Source: Chitinophaga agri
GTDB lineage: Bacteria > Bacteroidota > Bacteroidia > Chitinophagales > Chitinophagaceae
DNA length: 64,000 nt
Assembly (NCBI RefSeq): GCF_010093065.1
Contig: NZ_CP048113.1
Coordinates: forward strand, 5,208,001-5,272,000
Reading direction: 5' to 3'
Positions 1-8,903 of this stretch are shown here, in pieces (position 1 is the stretch's first letter; every line of letters starts with the position of its first letter). The translations under genes and the position numbers were made by a program. The notes under the pieces are model-generated. The model did no database searches. It was not told the origin of the DNA and saw only the letters and a program-made list of their open reading frames with translations.

Positions 1-480
1 AATGTAAGAGTATACGGTTTTGAAGTTGCCCTGCAACGTCAGCTGGACTTCCTGCCAGGTTTCCTGAAGGGTTTCGGTGTGTACGTGAACTATACCTATA
101 CCAAATCTAAGGCGGACGGTATCTTCAATGCTGATGGTGACAAACGTACCGATGTAACCTTACCAGGTACTGCACCACATATGTTCAACGCTTCGCTGTC
201 TTATGAGAACCCTCGTTTCACAGCAAGACTGTCCGGTAACTATACTGCTTCTTATCTGGATGAACTGGGTGGCGACAATTTCGATGACCGTTTTTACGAT
301 AAACAATTCTTCCTGGACCTGAATGCTTCCTTCAAGCTGACAAAGACGCTGAGAGTATTCGGCGAAGCAAATAACCTGACTAACCAGCCACTGCGCTACT
401 ACCAGGGTATCTCTTCCAGAACTATGCAGGCAGAATACTATCGCCCGAGATACAACTTCGGTGTGAAGTTCGATCTGTAG
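1..480 (+). CDS. TonB-dependent receptor, C-terminal fragment (5' end outside window)
   Basis: The reading frame is open from base 1 and ends at 480, so only about the last 159 residues are present. The segment has the alternating aromatic and polar strands of an outer-membrane beta-barrel: GVYVNYTYTKSKAD, then an ARLSGNYTASYLDELG strand, then LRVFGEANNLTNQPLRYY. The protein ends in FGVKFDL, a typical terminal strand with a hydrophobic last residue. FGEANNLTNQP is the usual penultimate-strand motif of TonB-dependent receptors. The receptor would move a bound substrate across the outer membrane using TonB energy. A phytase lipoprotein gene starts 33 bp downstream, so phosphate or inositol-phosphate acquisition is a reasonable guess, but the substrate cannot be read from this fragment. 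Confidence 0.9.
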   Translation, partial: NVRVYGFEVALQRQLDFLPGFLKGFGVYVNYTYTKSKADGIFNADGDKRTDVTLPGTAPHMFNASLSYENPRFTARLSGNYTASYLDELGGDNFDDRFYDKQFFLDLNASFKLTKTLRVFGEANNLTNQPLRYYQGISSRTMQAEYYRPRYNFGVKFDL

Positions 481-512
481 TTTATAGTTTTTTATAAAAT
501 AGAATAACATAC

Positions 513-1565
513 ATGCTTAAGAAAATCTTGGCGCCTTTAAGTGGTCTTGTCATCCTCGGCGCATGCCAGGTGGATTCTGCGAAGACTGTAGTAAGGCAGG
601 ATGGTATAAAGCCTGTGGTTGTAACACAGGAAACAGGGCACGATACTGACGACCCGGCCATCTGGATCAATAAAAAAGATACGCTGAAAAGCCTCATCAT
701 AGGCACAGATAAGGATAGTGATGGTGGATTGTATGCCTTTGATCTGGAGGGGAAAATTGTCAACAAAGTACTGGGTCTGAAACGCCCTAATAATGTGGAC
801 ATCGCTTATGGCTTCAAATTAAATGGTCAGCTGGTTGATATAGCCGTCCTGACGGAACGAGAAACAAATAGTATCAGGGTATTCCGCCTGCCTGATCTGA
901 CACCGGTGGATAACGGCGGCATACCGGTATTTGAGGGGGAGAAGGAACGTGCACCAATGGGTATTGCGCTCTATACCCGTCCGCAGGATAGTACCATTTT
1001 TGCCATCGTAGGTCGTAAGAGCGGCCCTGCTGATGGATATATATGGCAATATCACCTGGCGGATGAGAATGGAGTAGTGAAAGGCCATGTGGTAAGAAAG
1101 TTTGGTGCCTATAGCGGGAAGAAAGAGATCGAATCTATTGCGGTAGACAATCAGCTGGGATACATTTATTATTCTGACGAAACAGTTGGTGTACGCAAGT
1201 ACCTGGCAGATCCGGCCAGAGGGGATAATAAAGAACTGGCGCTGTTTGCAACCGCAGGGTTTGTGTCCGATCACGAGGGTATTTCCATTTACCCGACATC
1301 CGATTCTACAGGTTATGTACTGGTCTCCAATCAGCAAAACAATTCATTTATGATCTACAGAAGGGAAGGCGAGAATGGTGTAGCAAATGAGCATAAGCTG
1401 ATAGCAGAAGTGCCGGTATCCACCCTGGAAAGTGATGGCTCGGAAGTGACGGCTGTTCCACTGGGCAGTAAATTCCCTAAAGGCATGTTCGTGGCGATGA
1501 GCAATGGAAGGGTTTTTCACTACTATTCATGGGAAGATATACTAGCTAAGATCAAGGATAAATAG
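513..1565 (+). CDS. 3-phytase (beta-propeller phytase) lipoprotein
   Basis: This 350-residue protein begins with a lipoprotein signal (LVILGAC, lipid-modified Cys at about residue 18). The rest matches the beta-propeller phytase family: TGHDTDDPAIWIN, LIIGTDKDSDGGLYAFDLEGK, RPNNVDIAYGF and the SDHEGISIY motif are typical strand and calcium-ligand segments. Members hydrolyse myo-inositol hexakisphosphate in a calcium-dependent way. Length agrees with the single-domain family. It would sit lipid-anchored at the outer or periplasmic membrane face. It follows the TonB-dependent receptor after 33 bp, with no terminator between them, so the two are probably co-transcribed as an uptake and degradation pair. 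A strong hairpin terminator follows the stop codon. Confidence 0.88.
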   Translation: MLKKILAPLSGLVILGACQVDSAKTVVRQDGIKPVVVTQETGHDTDDPAIWINKKDTLKSLIIGTDKDSDGGLYAFDLEGKIVNKVLGLKRPNNVDIAYGFKLNGQLVDIAVLTERETNSIRVFRLPDLTPVDNGGIPVFEGEKERAPMGIALYTRPQDSTIFAIVGRKSGPADGYIWQYHLADENGVVKGHVVRKFGAYSGKKEIESIAVDNQLGYIYYSDETVGVRKYLADPARGDNKELALFATAGFVSDHEGISIYPTSDSTGYVLVSNQQNNSFMIYRREGENGVANEHKLIAEVPVSTLESDGSEVTAVPLGSKFPKGMFVAMSNGRVFHYYSWEDILAKIKDK

Positions 1566-1582
1566 ACTGGAAAATAGAGACG

Positions 1583-1616
1583 AAAAAAGGCGTTCACCTG
1601 GGGTGGACGCCTTTTT
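1583..1616 (+). terminator. Intrinsic terminator after the phytase gene
   Basis: A 10-bp GC-rich stem (ggcgttcacc with ggtggacgcc, one G-T wobble) is followed by a run of five T and preceded by a run of A. It can therefore stop transcription from both directions and separates the phytase from the convergent SdpI-like gene. Confidence 0.85.
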
Positions 1617-1645
1617 CGTTTATAGTATCATCAGATACGCTTTTA

Positions 1646-1978
1646 TTATTTTAGTTGTCTTTCTGTAAAGAAGAAGATCATCATTGCGGCTGCAACTGTC
1701 AATACTGCTGTTAATATCCCGGAGATCATCATATCTGACACAAGGAAGGAGAATACAAGTCCTGCTAATGCAAGCATAACACCAACCTTTATCATTAACT
1801 TACTGGAATACTTATTGGCCAACTGCCAGTTTTCTTCGTTCTGCATTGATTTCTGTGTTCTGTAGCCATAGGTGGCATTGATCTTTTTAGGTGGGTACCT
1901 TTGTGAGATGAATGCTGCGATGATAAAAACTACTCCTGGCAGTAAGGGCGAAATCAATAAGCTGTTTAGTGAAATCAT
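1646..1978 (-). CDS. SdpI-like small membrane protein
   Basis: The 110-residue protein has an N-terminal membrane segment, then the motif YGYRTQKSMQNEENWQLANKYS, then two closely spaced hydrophobic segments. The pattern of G-Y-R-T, a few residues, then N-E-E-N-W-x-x-A is characteristic of the SdpI family, named after the Bacillus immunity protein against the SDP toxin. In most genomes these are small integral membrane proteins of unknown role, and no toxin gene is visible here, so immunity should not be assumed. It is convergent with the phytase. Its start lies 20 bp downstream of the amidase stop on the same strand, so the amidase and this gene may form a transcript. Confidence 0.75.
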   Translation of the reverse strand: MISLNSLLISPLLPGVVFIIAAFISQRYPPKKINATYGYRTQKSMQNEENWQLANKYSSKLMIKVGVMLALAGLVFSFLVSDMMISGILTAVLTVAAAMMIFFFTERQLK

Positions 1979-1998
1979 GGGTCGTACAATTTTAAGGG

Positions 1999-3735
1999 TT
2001 ATTTCCCGGCATCCTGCAGAAAGTCCTTCAGCCCCTGTACTATCTTGTCTGCGAGCACCAACCGGAAGTTCTCATCCAGTATACGCATTTCATCTTCCGG
2101 ATAACTGAGGAACAGTGTCTCTATCAATGCTGATGGCATCTCTGTAGGCATGTTAAGAATAAAGTTAAAGTTAGCATTATTCTTAAAGTCTGCCAACCCC
2201 GTTTCCAGCAACCTGGTATGTATAAACCGGTTCAGCGGCTCACAGAACGTATGTTTATAATAGTTAGCAGTGCCTTTGATGTCTACCGGATTGATAGACG
2301 AGTTCATATGAATACTTAGCAGCAGGTCGGGCGCCAGTTGCCGGTAATTATACAACCTGGCCTGGTTGTCGACGAAGACATCACTCATACGTGTTGTGAT
2401 CACCCGTGCGCCTTCTTTTTCAAGGGCAGCTTTGACGAGTAAGGTCATGGTCAGCGACAGTTGTTTTTCTGCTATGCCCATAGCGCCAGCAGTACCAATA
2501 TTGCCACCTCCGTGACCGGCATCCAGTCCGATAGTCAGGTTTTTCAGCTCCAGGCTGGCTGGCTGGTGTTTGATGCGGATAGTGATCCGGTTACTGTCGG
2601 CGTAGTAGATCTTATATCCCCAGGGTTGTTTATGTGTCAGGGAAATGGCTATACGGAATACGTCCGGGCTTACCTGTTTCCAGTCTATCCGGCTGATCTC
2701 TCCCGTCGGCCGTGTGGCTGGGAGGAAGCCCGGTTCGGAAAACGCGCCATGGATATCTACCGTGATCTTACCCGGATTGACTTCCTGGGAGGAGAGGTAG
2801 GGTAGTTTATCCGCGAGTCCTACAGAGATATAATCATATTGTTTATCGCTCCATACCCTGGCTTCGGTGACGATGCTCTCTGGTACTGGCTCAGTAAGCG
2901 TCATGGTATCTACAAGTCCTTCAGGGATGTAGCCAAACTGGTTCTGACTCAGTCTTACCCTGTAGTGGCTACCTTCTTTTCCTGAGATGCGCAGTAGCAC
3001 ATTCCTGTCCAGGTACCCCATCTTTTCGGGCCCGAGTCGATCGCCATCGGGAGAGATGGTAAGGTAGCTCATATCATCAATGGTACGGGCGGTCAGTTGG
3101 GAATTCCGTTGATAGGTATACCGCGAGCTGCCTGCCAGTACGGCTGTCTGCCCTTTGTGTTTCAGCGTTACATTGATCTTCCCGTCCAGCAGTGAGTCTG
3201 CTTCTGTCAATACATAATAGCCTGAATAGAATCCCGGAATGCCACCTGACTGTGCGGCAGGCAGCTCAGGAATGGTTTTACCATTGAACCAGCTGGCCTG
3301 TCCGTCAGGATAGCCCTTCATGCGTACACGCAGGGTATCACCCGCTGAGAGGATGGTATTGGTCTTAGGGGATATATTAACGTAATCTATGCGGAACGAT
3401 GGCGTTACACGCGCAGGGGGGAGCGGATTAAAATAGAAATGATACGTACGTGATACGAATTTACCGGTGCTGTCAGTTGAGGATAGCACATAGGTACTCT
3501 TGCCGTGTTTTATCTCGCGTTTGATGGCGAAGACACCATTAGGGTATACATAAATGCTATCATTGTTGAGCAACACTTTACATCCTACGCAGGTACGTCC
3601 TGACCAGTATTGCTTCGAGCTACTGGTATTGATTTCCGTCCTGAGTGGCTGTGCCATTTTCAGGTACGCCTGTGCATGTAGTTGCAGACCTGTATATGCT
3701 GTTTGTAACAGTAGTAGTAATGCGAATCTCCTCAT
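1999..3735 (-). CDS. N-acetylmuramoyl-L-alanine amidase (Amidase_3), secreted
   Basis: The C-terminal 200 residues form an Amidase_3 catalytic domain: the zinc ligands are seen in LDAGHGG, in IAEKQLS and in LLSIHMNSS, and the catalytic Glu in SALIETLFLS. It cleaves the amide bond between N-acetylmuramic acid and the stem peptide. The preceding region of about 350 residues is beta-rich and probably a wall-binding or regulatory part. The start is placed at the Met giving a signal peptide (MRRFALLLLLQTAYTGLQLHAQA). The frame extends 18 codons further upstream, but that stretch has no signal-like character and runs into the terminator of the upstream gene. The protein is expected in the periplasm, acting in peptidoglycan turnover or daughter cell separation. 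Confidence 0.88.
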   Translation of the reverse strand: MRRFALLLLLQTAYTGLQLHAQAYLKMAQPLRTEINTSSSKQYWSGRTCVGCKVLLNNDSIYVYPNGVFAIKREIKHGKSTYVLSSTDSTGKFVSRTYHFYFNPLPPARVTPSFRIDYVNISPKTNTILSAGDTLRVRMKGYPDGQASWFNGKTIPELPAAQSGGIPGFYSGYYVLTEADSLLDGKINVTLKHKGQTAVLAGSSRYTYQRNSQLTARTIDDMSYLTISPDGDRLGPEKMGYLDRNVLLRISGKEGSHYRVRLSQNQFGYIPEGLVDTMTLTEPVPESIVTEARVWSDKQYDYISVGLADKLPYLSSQEVNPGKITVDIHGAFSEPGFLPATRPTGEISRIDWKQVSPDVFRIAISLTHKQPWGYKIYYADSNRITIRIKHQPASLELKNLTIGLDAGHGGGNIGTAGAMGIAEKQLSLTMTLLVKAALEKEGARVITTRMSDVFVDNQARLYNYRQLAPDLLLSIHMNSSINPVDIKGTANYYKHTFCEPLNRFIHTRLLETGLADFKNNANFNFILNMPTEMPSALIETLFLSYPEDEMRILDENFRLVLADKIVQGLKDFLQDAGK

Positions 3736-3756
3736 AGTCCCGCGGCAAAGTAGTCC

Positions 3757-3790
3757 AAAAAAAGTGCCATCCGCTCTTACGGATGGCACT
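3757..3790 (-). terminator. Intrinsic terminator of the acyl-CoA dehydrogenase
   Basis: Reading the minus strand, an 11-bp perfect stem (agtgccatccg and its complement) with a 6-base loop is followed by seven T. It lies 31 bp beyond the acyl-CoA dehydrogenase stop and just upstream of the amidase start. Confidence 0.88.
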
Positions 3791-3820
3791 CGAAAGTATT
3801 GAAAAATTGCGATGGTCAGC

Positions 3821-5614
3821 TTACCAGGCGTATTTATTTTCTGCGATTAGTTTGTCGGCTATACGACGGCGGGCATCTCTTGTGTTGAATGGAGTGGTTT
3901 TCGTGAAGCGTTTGATACCCAGGAGCATCATTCTTTGTTCGTCACCACTACCGAAAGAGTTAATCGCATCTTTTGCATATTTGTTGATGCGGTCAGCCGC
4001 ATCATTGATATACGTCCGTACGATGTCAGCCTGTAATGCATTAGCCGCTTCACCTTCCAGTTCTATTCGTTTCAGGAGACGGAGTAATGCACTTTCTGCG
4101 CCGAATGTCTCAATCGCCATGTCGGCAATATTCATGAGGATTTCCTGTTCATGCTGGATTTCCTGCATCAACTTCTGTACCGCGCCACCTGCTACCAGCA
4201 GGATGGCTTTTTTGAAGTTGGCAACTGCTTTTTTCTCTGCAGCAAAAGGTGTTTCATCATCATTACCGAAGTCCGGAATACTCATGAGTTCCTTCATGAC
4301 ATTCATGGCAGGGTTCATCAGGTCCAGGCGGCCTTTGAGTGCCCGTTTTAATGTCATGTCGAGCGCCAGCAGGCGGTTGATCTCGTTGGTACCTTCAAAG
4401 ATGCGGTTAATGCGGCTGTCGCGGTATGCCTTGGAGATAACGTATTCATCACTGAAGCCGTTACCGCCGTGTATCTGCACGCCTTCATCCACGGAGAAGT
4501 CGAGTGCTTCAGAGCCCTGCACTTTCAGGATGGCGCATTCCACTGCATATTCTTCTGCTGCACCGAGCAGTGCTTCTGCGAACGGTTTGCCGGCGGCGAT
4601 CAGTTCTTTTTCTTTATCGTCTATGAGCTGCGCAGTGCGGTAAAGGGCCGATTCACATACCCAGTTCCGGATCACCATTTCACCCAGTTTATGTTTGATA
4701 GCGCCGAAATTAGCGATGGGCTGTTTGAACTGCTCGCGGGTATTGGCATACTGCACTGTGATAGTGGTAACGTTCTTAGCCGCACCGATAGCCGCCGCAC
4801 AAAGTTTCAGACGACCGATATTGAGAATGTTAAACGCGATGAGATGGCCTTTACCGATCTCGCCGAGTACATTTTCTGCCGGTACCTGGGCGTCCTGGAA
4901 ATAGATCTGTCTTGTGGAAGATCCTTTAATACCCATTTTATGTTCTTCCGCTCCTAAAGTGAAGCCAGGAGTATCTTTGTCTACGATGAATGCGGTGAAT
5001 TGCTCACCATCGATCTTTGCAAATACAGTGAATACATCTGCAAAACCCGAATTGGTGATCCAGCATTTCTGACCGTTCAGTATATAGAACTTGCCATCCT
5101 CCGATAGCTTAGCAGTGGTTTTGGCACTCAGTGCATCCGATCCGGAGTTAGGCTCTGTCAGGGCATAGGCACCCTTCATTTGTCCGCTGGCCAGGGATGG
5201 AATATATTTTTGTTTTTGAGCCTCTGTACCAAAATACAGGATAGGCAGGGAGCCAATGCCGGTATGAGCCGCCATTGCTACTGAAAAGGAGTGGCCTGCG
5301 CCCAGGGCTTCGTTGATAAGGGTGGCGGTGACGAAATCTTTTCCCAGTCCGCCATATTCTTCCGGAAATGCTGCGCCCAGCAGGCCCAGCTCACCGGCTT
5401 TGTCCAGCAGGGAAGGCATCAGCCCTTCCTCCAGTTTATCAATACGGTCCAGTACGGGAGAAACTTCTTTGGTTACAAACTGCTCCGCCATTTCTTTGAT
5501 CATGCGTTGCTCTTCATTGAAATCTTCGGGTGTAAAGACTTCGTTGGCAGGGGTTTCTTTAACGAGGAATTCCACGCCTTTTAAGGCATGTTTGTTATCA
5601 ACTGTAGCGTCCAT
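3821..5614 (-). CDS. Acyl-CoA dehydrogenase, long form
   Basis: At 597 residues this is longer than the usual 380-residue enzyme, with a C-terminal helical extension of about 190 residues as in very-long-chain and other extended dehydrogenases. Recognisable parts are the N-terminal helical domain, the FAD-contact segment GAYALTEPNSGSDALS, WITNSGFADVF, and the signature YRDSRINRIFEGTNEINR that carries the catalytic Glu. It would oxidise acyl-CoA to enoyl-CoA and pass electrons to ETF. It stands alone here, without neighbouring thiolase or hydroxyacyl-CoA dehydrogenase. It has its own terminator and is divergent from an alpha/beta hydrolase gene. Chain-length preference cannot be deduced. Confidence 0.92.
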   Translation of the reverse strand: MDATVDNKHALKGVEFLVKETPANEVFTPEDFNEEQRMIKEMAEQFVTKEVSPVLDRIDKLEEGLMPSLLDKAGELGLLGAAFPEEYGGLGKDFVTATLINEALGAGHSFSVAMAAHTGIGSLPILYFGTEAQKQKYIPSLASGQMKGAYALTEPNSGSDALSAKTTAKLSEDGKFYILNGQKCWITNSGFADVFTVFAKIDGEQFTAFIVDKDTPGFTLGAEEHKMGIKGSSTRQIYFQDAQVPAENVLGEIGKGHLIAFNILNIGRLKLCAAAIGAAKNVTTITVQYANTREQFKQPIANFGAIKHKLGEMVIRNWVCESALYRTAQLIDDKEKELIAAGKPFAEALLGAAEEYAVECAILKVQGSEALDFSVDEGVQIHGGNGFSDEYVISKAYRDSRINRIFEGTNEINRLLALDMTLKRALKGRLDLMNPAMNVMKELMSIPDFGNDDETPFAAEKKAVANFKKAILLVAGGAVQKLMQEIQHEQEILMNIADMAIETFGAESALLRLLKRIELEGEAANALQADIVRTYINDAADRINKYAKDAINSFGSGDEQRMMLLGIKRFTKTTPFNTRDARRRIADKLIAENKYAW

Positions 5615-5674
5615 CCTGAATTTTTTTTGGTCCTATTGTAATTTACTTGTTTTAGGGCAAATGGCAAAAGTTGA

Positions 5675-5682
5675 TAAATTTG
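5675..5682 (+). promoter_or_regulatory. Candidate -7 promoter element very close to a start codon
   Basis: TAAATTTG matches the Bacteroidota -7 consensus TAnnTTTG exactly. The next gene's ATG begins only 4 bases after it, so transcription would start at or within the first codon. Either the mRNA is leaderless or the match is chance. No good -33 TTTG is seen at the normal spacing. Confidence 0.4.
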
Positions 5683-5686
5683 CGGC

Positions 5687-6490
5687 ATGTCTTCTTTTTT
5701 TCTGCCATATCTGAAAAGCCGTTTCCATATCATAACGAGTGGAACAGGTGAGGAACTGCTCATCTGCCTGCACGGTTTTGGAGAGAATGCGGAGAGCTAC
5801 AGTCGTTTACATGATACATTGGGTACCCATTATACCATTGTGTCGCTGGACCTGCCACTGCATGGGCAAACGGAGTGGAAGGAGGAGCGGGCATTTGCCA
5901 TGGAAGATCTGAAAGAAGTAATACTACTCATTCTCCAGCATTACCGTTTCAAGACTTTCTCCCTGATGGGGTACAGTATGGGGGGTAGGGTATCGCTTTG
6001 TGTGGTACAGCTGCTGGCTGAGAGAATTGACCGGCTGTATCTGCTGGCTCCCGACGGACTAAAAGATAACCGCTGGCATATGTTTGCCACACAGACTGCA
6101 ATAGGGAAGTGGCTGTTCAGGTACTGTACCTACCATCCGCAGTTGTTTTTCGGCCTGCTGCATGCCTGGCGGAAGTTAAGGCTCATCAGCCGGGGATTGC
6201 ACAAATTCGCTTTTAACAGTATGGACACCCTCGAAAAGCGGGAAAGGGTGTATTTTGTCTGGACATGTATGGGGCAAATGATGCCCGACAGGGAATTGTG
6301 TAAGCAACAACTGAAAACGCACCGGGTGCAAACGCTGCTGCTTTTTGGTAAATATGACCGCGTTATTCCGCCAGTATTGGGCATTCGTTTTATGGATGGT
6401 ACCTTCCCCTGTGAAATGAGGGTGCTGGAACGTGGACATCAGCTGATCAGTGAAGAAGCGGCAGAAGTGATCACCGCCTATATTTTTTAA
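5687..6490 (+). CDS. Alpha/beta hydrolase
   Basis: This 267-residue protein has the alpha/beta-hydrolase layout: oxyanion segment LHGFGENAES at about residues 28-37, nucleophile elbow GYSMGG around residue 100, acid region FGKYDRVIP, and catalytic His in ERGHQLISEE near the C terminus. It is likely cytosolic, since no signal peptide is seen. The substrate cannot be inferred, because the family includes esterases, lipases and hydrolases of C-C bonds. There is no other Met before the oxyanion motif, so the ATG at 5687 is firm. A promoter-like TAAATTTG lies 4 bases upstream. A glycosyltransferase gene follows after about 50 bp. Confidence 0.85.
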   Translation: MSSFFLPYLKSRFHIITSGTGEELLICLHGFGENAESYSRLHDTLGTHYTIVSLDLPLHGQTEWKEERAFAMEDLKEVILLILQHYRFKTFSLMGYSMGGRVSLCVVQLLAERIDRLYLLAPDGLKDNRWHMFATQTAIGKWLFRYCTYHPQLFFGLLHAWRKLRLISRGLHKFAFNSMDTLEKRERVYFVWTCMGQMMPDRELCKQQLKTHRVQTLLLFGKYDRVIPPVLGIRFMDGTFPCEMRVLERGHQLISEEAAEVITAYIF

Positions 6491-6541
6491 TCTATCAACA
6501 ACAACATACCATCTGCTGCAGACCAGTAATGCTGCAGCCTA

Positions 6542-7696
6542 TTGAAACAGTTTATGTACATTATTCTATCGATCCTGTCCCTGTTGGGTATTATTTACGG
6601 CTATTTAATGTTTCGTTATGGACAGGGTTGGAAAAAGTTGCAGTCCTTTCAACCTGCTCATGCTATAAGTGGCCGCACAAAGGTCACCGTGATCATTCCT
6701 GCGAGGGATGAAGAAGATAACCTGCCACCACTGCTGCAGGCACTGAAAGCACAGTCTTATCCGGCGGAATTATTTGAGGTGATTGTCATAGATGATTTCT
6801 CTGCGGATGCAACAGCTGACATTGTTCGCAGCTTCCCCGCAACTAACATTCATCTGCTGCAACTGAGCCAGCATCTGAGTGCTGAGCAACGGTTAAATTC
6901 GTATAAGAAGAAGGCAATTGAGATGGCAGTAGAACGTGCTACCGGCGATATCATCATGACCACCGATGCGGACTGCGTCATGGGGCCGGAATGGATCACC
7001 CGTATGGTACAGTTTTACGAGACCTATCAACCAAAATTTATTGCAGCACCGGTAAGTTTCTACAGGGAGGATAACTTCTTCAAGATCTTACAGTCGCTGG
7101 ACTTCATGACGATGCAGGGTATTACCGGAGCACTGGCGGCATTGAAATCCGGTACAATGTGTAATGGTGCCAATCTCGCCTATGAACGCAAGGTGTTTTA
7201 TGAGGTAGGTGGTTTCAGGGGGATAGATAATATCGCTTCAGGAGATGACATGCTGCTGATGTTTAAGGTCTACCGTGCTTATCCTAACGGTGTATTGTAT
7301 ATGAAAAATGACGAGGCGATAGTAAGAACATTACCGGTGGATACTTTCAGATCTTTTATGCATCAGCGTATACGCTGGTCTTCCAAAGCAGATAAGTATG
7401 ATGATAAGCGCCTGATCTGGGTGCTGGCGCTGGTGTATTGCTGGAATGTGGGAATGCTGCTGGCAGGCATTGCTGCGCTGTTCCTGCCAGGATGGAGGCT
7501 GCTGGTGCTCGGATTGCTGACCTACAAGATCGTGGTGGAATTTTATTTCCTGATACCTGTCGCACGTTTCTTTGGTAAAACCACTTTATTGTCCCGGTTT
7601 ATTCCCGGACAGTTGTTTCATATTCCTTACATTGTAGTGGCGGGATGGTTAGGAAAATTTGGTTCCTATCAGTGGAAAGGCAGAAAAGTTAAATAA
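6542..7696 (+). CDS. Membrane-associated family 2 glycosyltransferase
   Basis: The protein has an N-terminal membrane helix (residues about 4-22). A GT-A domain follows, with VTVIIPARDEEDNLP, VIVIDDFSAD, the DxD-type TTDADCV and the acceptor motif HQRIRWSS (QxxRW type). There are three or so C-terminal membrane segments. This is the layout of processive or lipid-linked GT2 enzymes that use nucleotide sugars at the inner membrane. The frame begins with TTG at 6542. An ATG four codons later (6554) is an equally possible start, because no ribosome-binding site decides between them. The stop is 4 bp before the permease ATG, so the two are likely co-transcribed. The product is unknown. Confidence 0.85.
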   Translation: MKQFMYIILSILSLLGIIYGYLMFRYGQGWKKLQSFQPAHAISGRTKVTVIIPARDEEDNLPPLLQALKAQSYPAELFEVIVIDDFSADATADIVRSFPATNIHLLQLSQHLSAEQRLNSYKKKAIEMAVERATGDIIMTTDADCVMGPEWITRMVQFYETYQPKFIAAPVSFYREDNFFKILQSLDFMTMQGITGALAALKSGTMCNGANLAYERKVFYEVGGFRGIDNIASGDDMLLMFKVYRAYPNGVLYMKNDEAIVRTLPVDTFRSFMHQRIRWSSKADKYDDKRLIWVLALVYCWNVGMLLAGIAALFLPGWRLLVLGLLTYKIVVEFYFLIPVARFFGKTTLLSRFIPGQLFHIPYIVVAGWLGKFGSYQWKGRKVK

Positions 7697-7700
7697 CGGT

Positions 7701-8846
7701 ATGTCAGATACGAATAACTATACATCTTTCGGCCGGCAGGCATGGAAACGTTTACGGCGCAATAAGGGCGCTGTAGCGGGTATGTTGTTGATCGTACTGG
7801 CAGTCATATTGAGCATTTTCGCCTACCTGCTGGCGCCTGACGGTACGCCTTATGCAAATAGAATGATGCTGGAGGCTGGCGGACAAAAGCCGGGGTTTCA
7901 CATACGTACACTGGCTTTAAAGCGCGAGAGCGCTATTGTACGAACCAGCTGGTTCACCCGGCTGATGAATGGCCAGCCAGATACGGTTAACTATATTCCT
8001 ATCCGTGACTGGCATTTTGAAGGGGAATCCATTGTGGTAGCGCGTTATCTCGATGAAGAGGAAACCATGCCGGAGAAATATACGCTGAGCCGTGTATTGT
8101 ATGCGAGGGAGATGCCGGCAGGGACCAGGCTGAAAGAGTGGCAGCAGCAGATACGGTCAGCGCACATTCAGGAACGCATTTACCGGCTGGGATCGGACAA
8201 GTTTGGCCGTGACATTCTGAGCCGGTTGCTCGTCGGTACGAGGGTGAGTCTCAGTGTGGGGTGTATTGCGGTAGTGATCTCGCTCACGATCGGTATTTTT
8301 CTGGGAGCAGTAGCAGGTTATTTCCGTGGAGTGACTGACGAGGTGGTAATGTGGCTGGTCAATGTTATATGGTCAGTACCGACGCTGCTGCTGGTGTTTG
8401 CTATCACCCTGGCGCTGGGGAAAGGTTTCTGGCAGGTATTCATAGCCGTTGGGCTGACAATGTGGGTCAATGTAGCCAGGATCATCCGCGGACAGGTACT
8501 GGCACTGCGTGAGTTGCCATTTATAGAAGCGACACAGGCGCTGGGTTTTAGTCATACCCGCACTATTGTACGTCATATACTGCCTAATATTCTGGGGCCG
8601 GTGATGGTCGTGGCGGCGGGCAACTTTGCCACAGCTATTGTAGTCGAGGCGGGGCTTAGTTTTCTGGGAGTAGGTGTACAGCCACCGCAACCTTCCTGGG
8701 GGCTGATGATCAAGGAGAACTACAATTTTATCATCACTCACAACCCTATGCTGGCCCTGATACCCGGGCTCGCTATTATGAGCATGGTGCTGGCTTTTAA
8801 CCTGTTGGGAAATGGCCTGCGTGATGCCCTGGATGTACGCCGGTAA
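7701..8846 (+). CDS. ABC transporter permease, OppC/DppC type
   Basis: The start is set at the ATG giving MSDTNNYTSFGRQAWKRLRRNKGA. The open frame extends 14 codons upstream into the glycosyltransferase gene, but that part is not family-like. After the first membrane helix (about residues 28-48) comes a large extracytoplasmic segment of roughly 130 residues, then the permease core with five helices. The EAA loop is seen in IEATQALGFSHTRTIVRHI followed by LPNILGP. FRGVTDEVVMW and SWGLMIKEN are typical of OppC/DppC proteins. It would form half of a peptide or nickel-type import channel. The partner permease, ATPases and binding protein are not in the window, which is common in Bacteroidota. Confidence 0.88.
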   Translation: MSDTNNYTSFGRQAWKRLRRNKGAVAGMLLIVLAVILSIFAYLLAPDGTPYANRMMLEAGGQKPGFHIRTLALKRESAIVRTSWFTRLMNGQPDTVNYIPIRDWHFEGESIVVARYLDEEETMPEKYTLSRVLYAREMPAGTRLKEWQQQIRSAHIQERIYRLGSDKFGRDILSRLLVGTRVSLSVGCIAVVISLTIGIFLGAVAGYFRGVTDEVVMWLVNVIWSVPTLLLVFAITLALGKGFWQVFIAVGLTMWVNVARIIRGQVLALRELPFIEATQALGFSHTRTIVRHILPNILGPVMVVAAGNFATAIVVEAGLSFLGVGVQPPQPSWGLMIKENYNFIITHNPMLALIPGLAIMSMVLAFNLLGNGLRDALDVRR

Positions 8847-8903
8847 ACACTTGGATCGCATTTAAAAAATAATTAATTTTACCACTATCCATAATTCTTT
8901 ACT

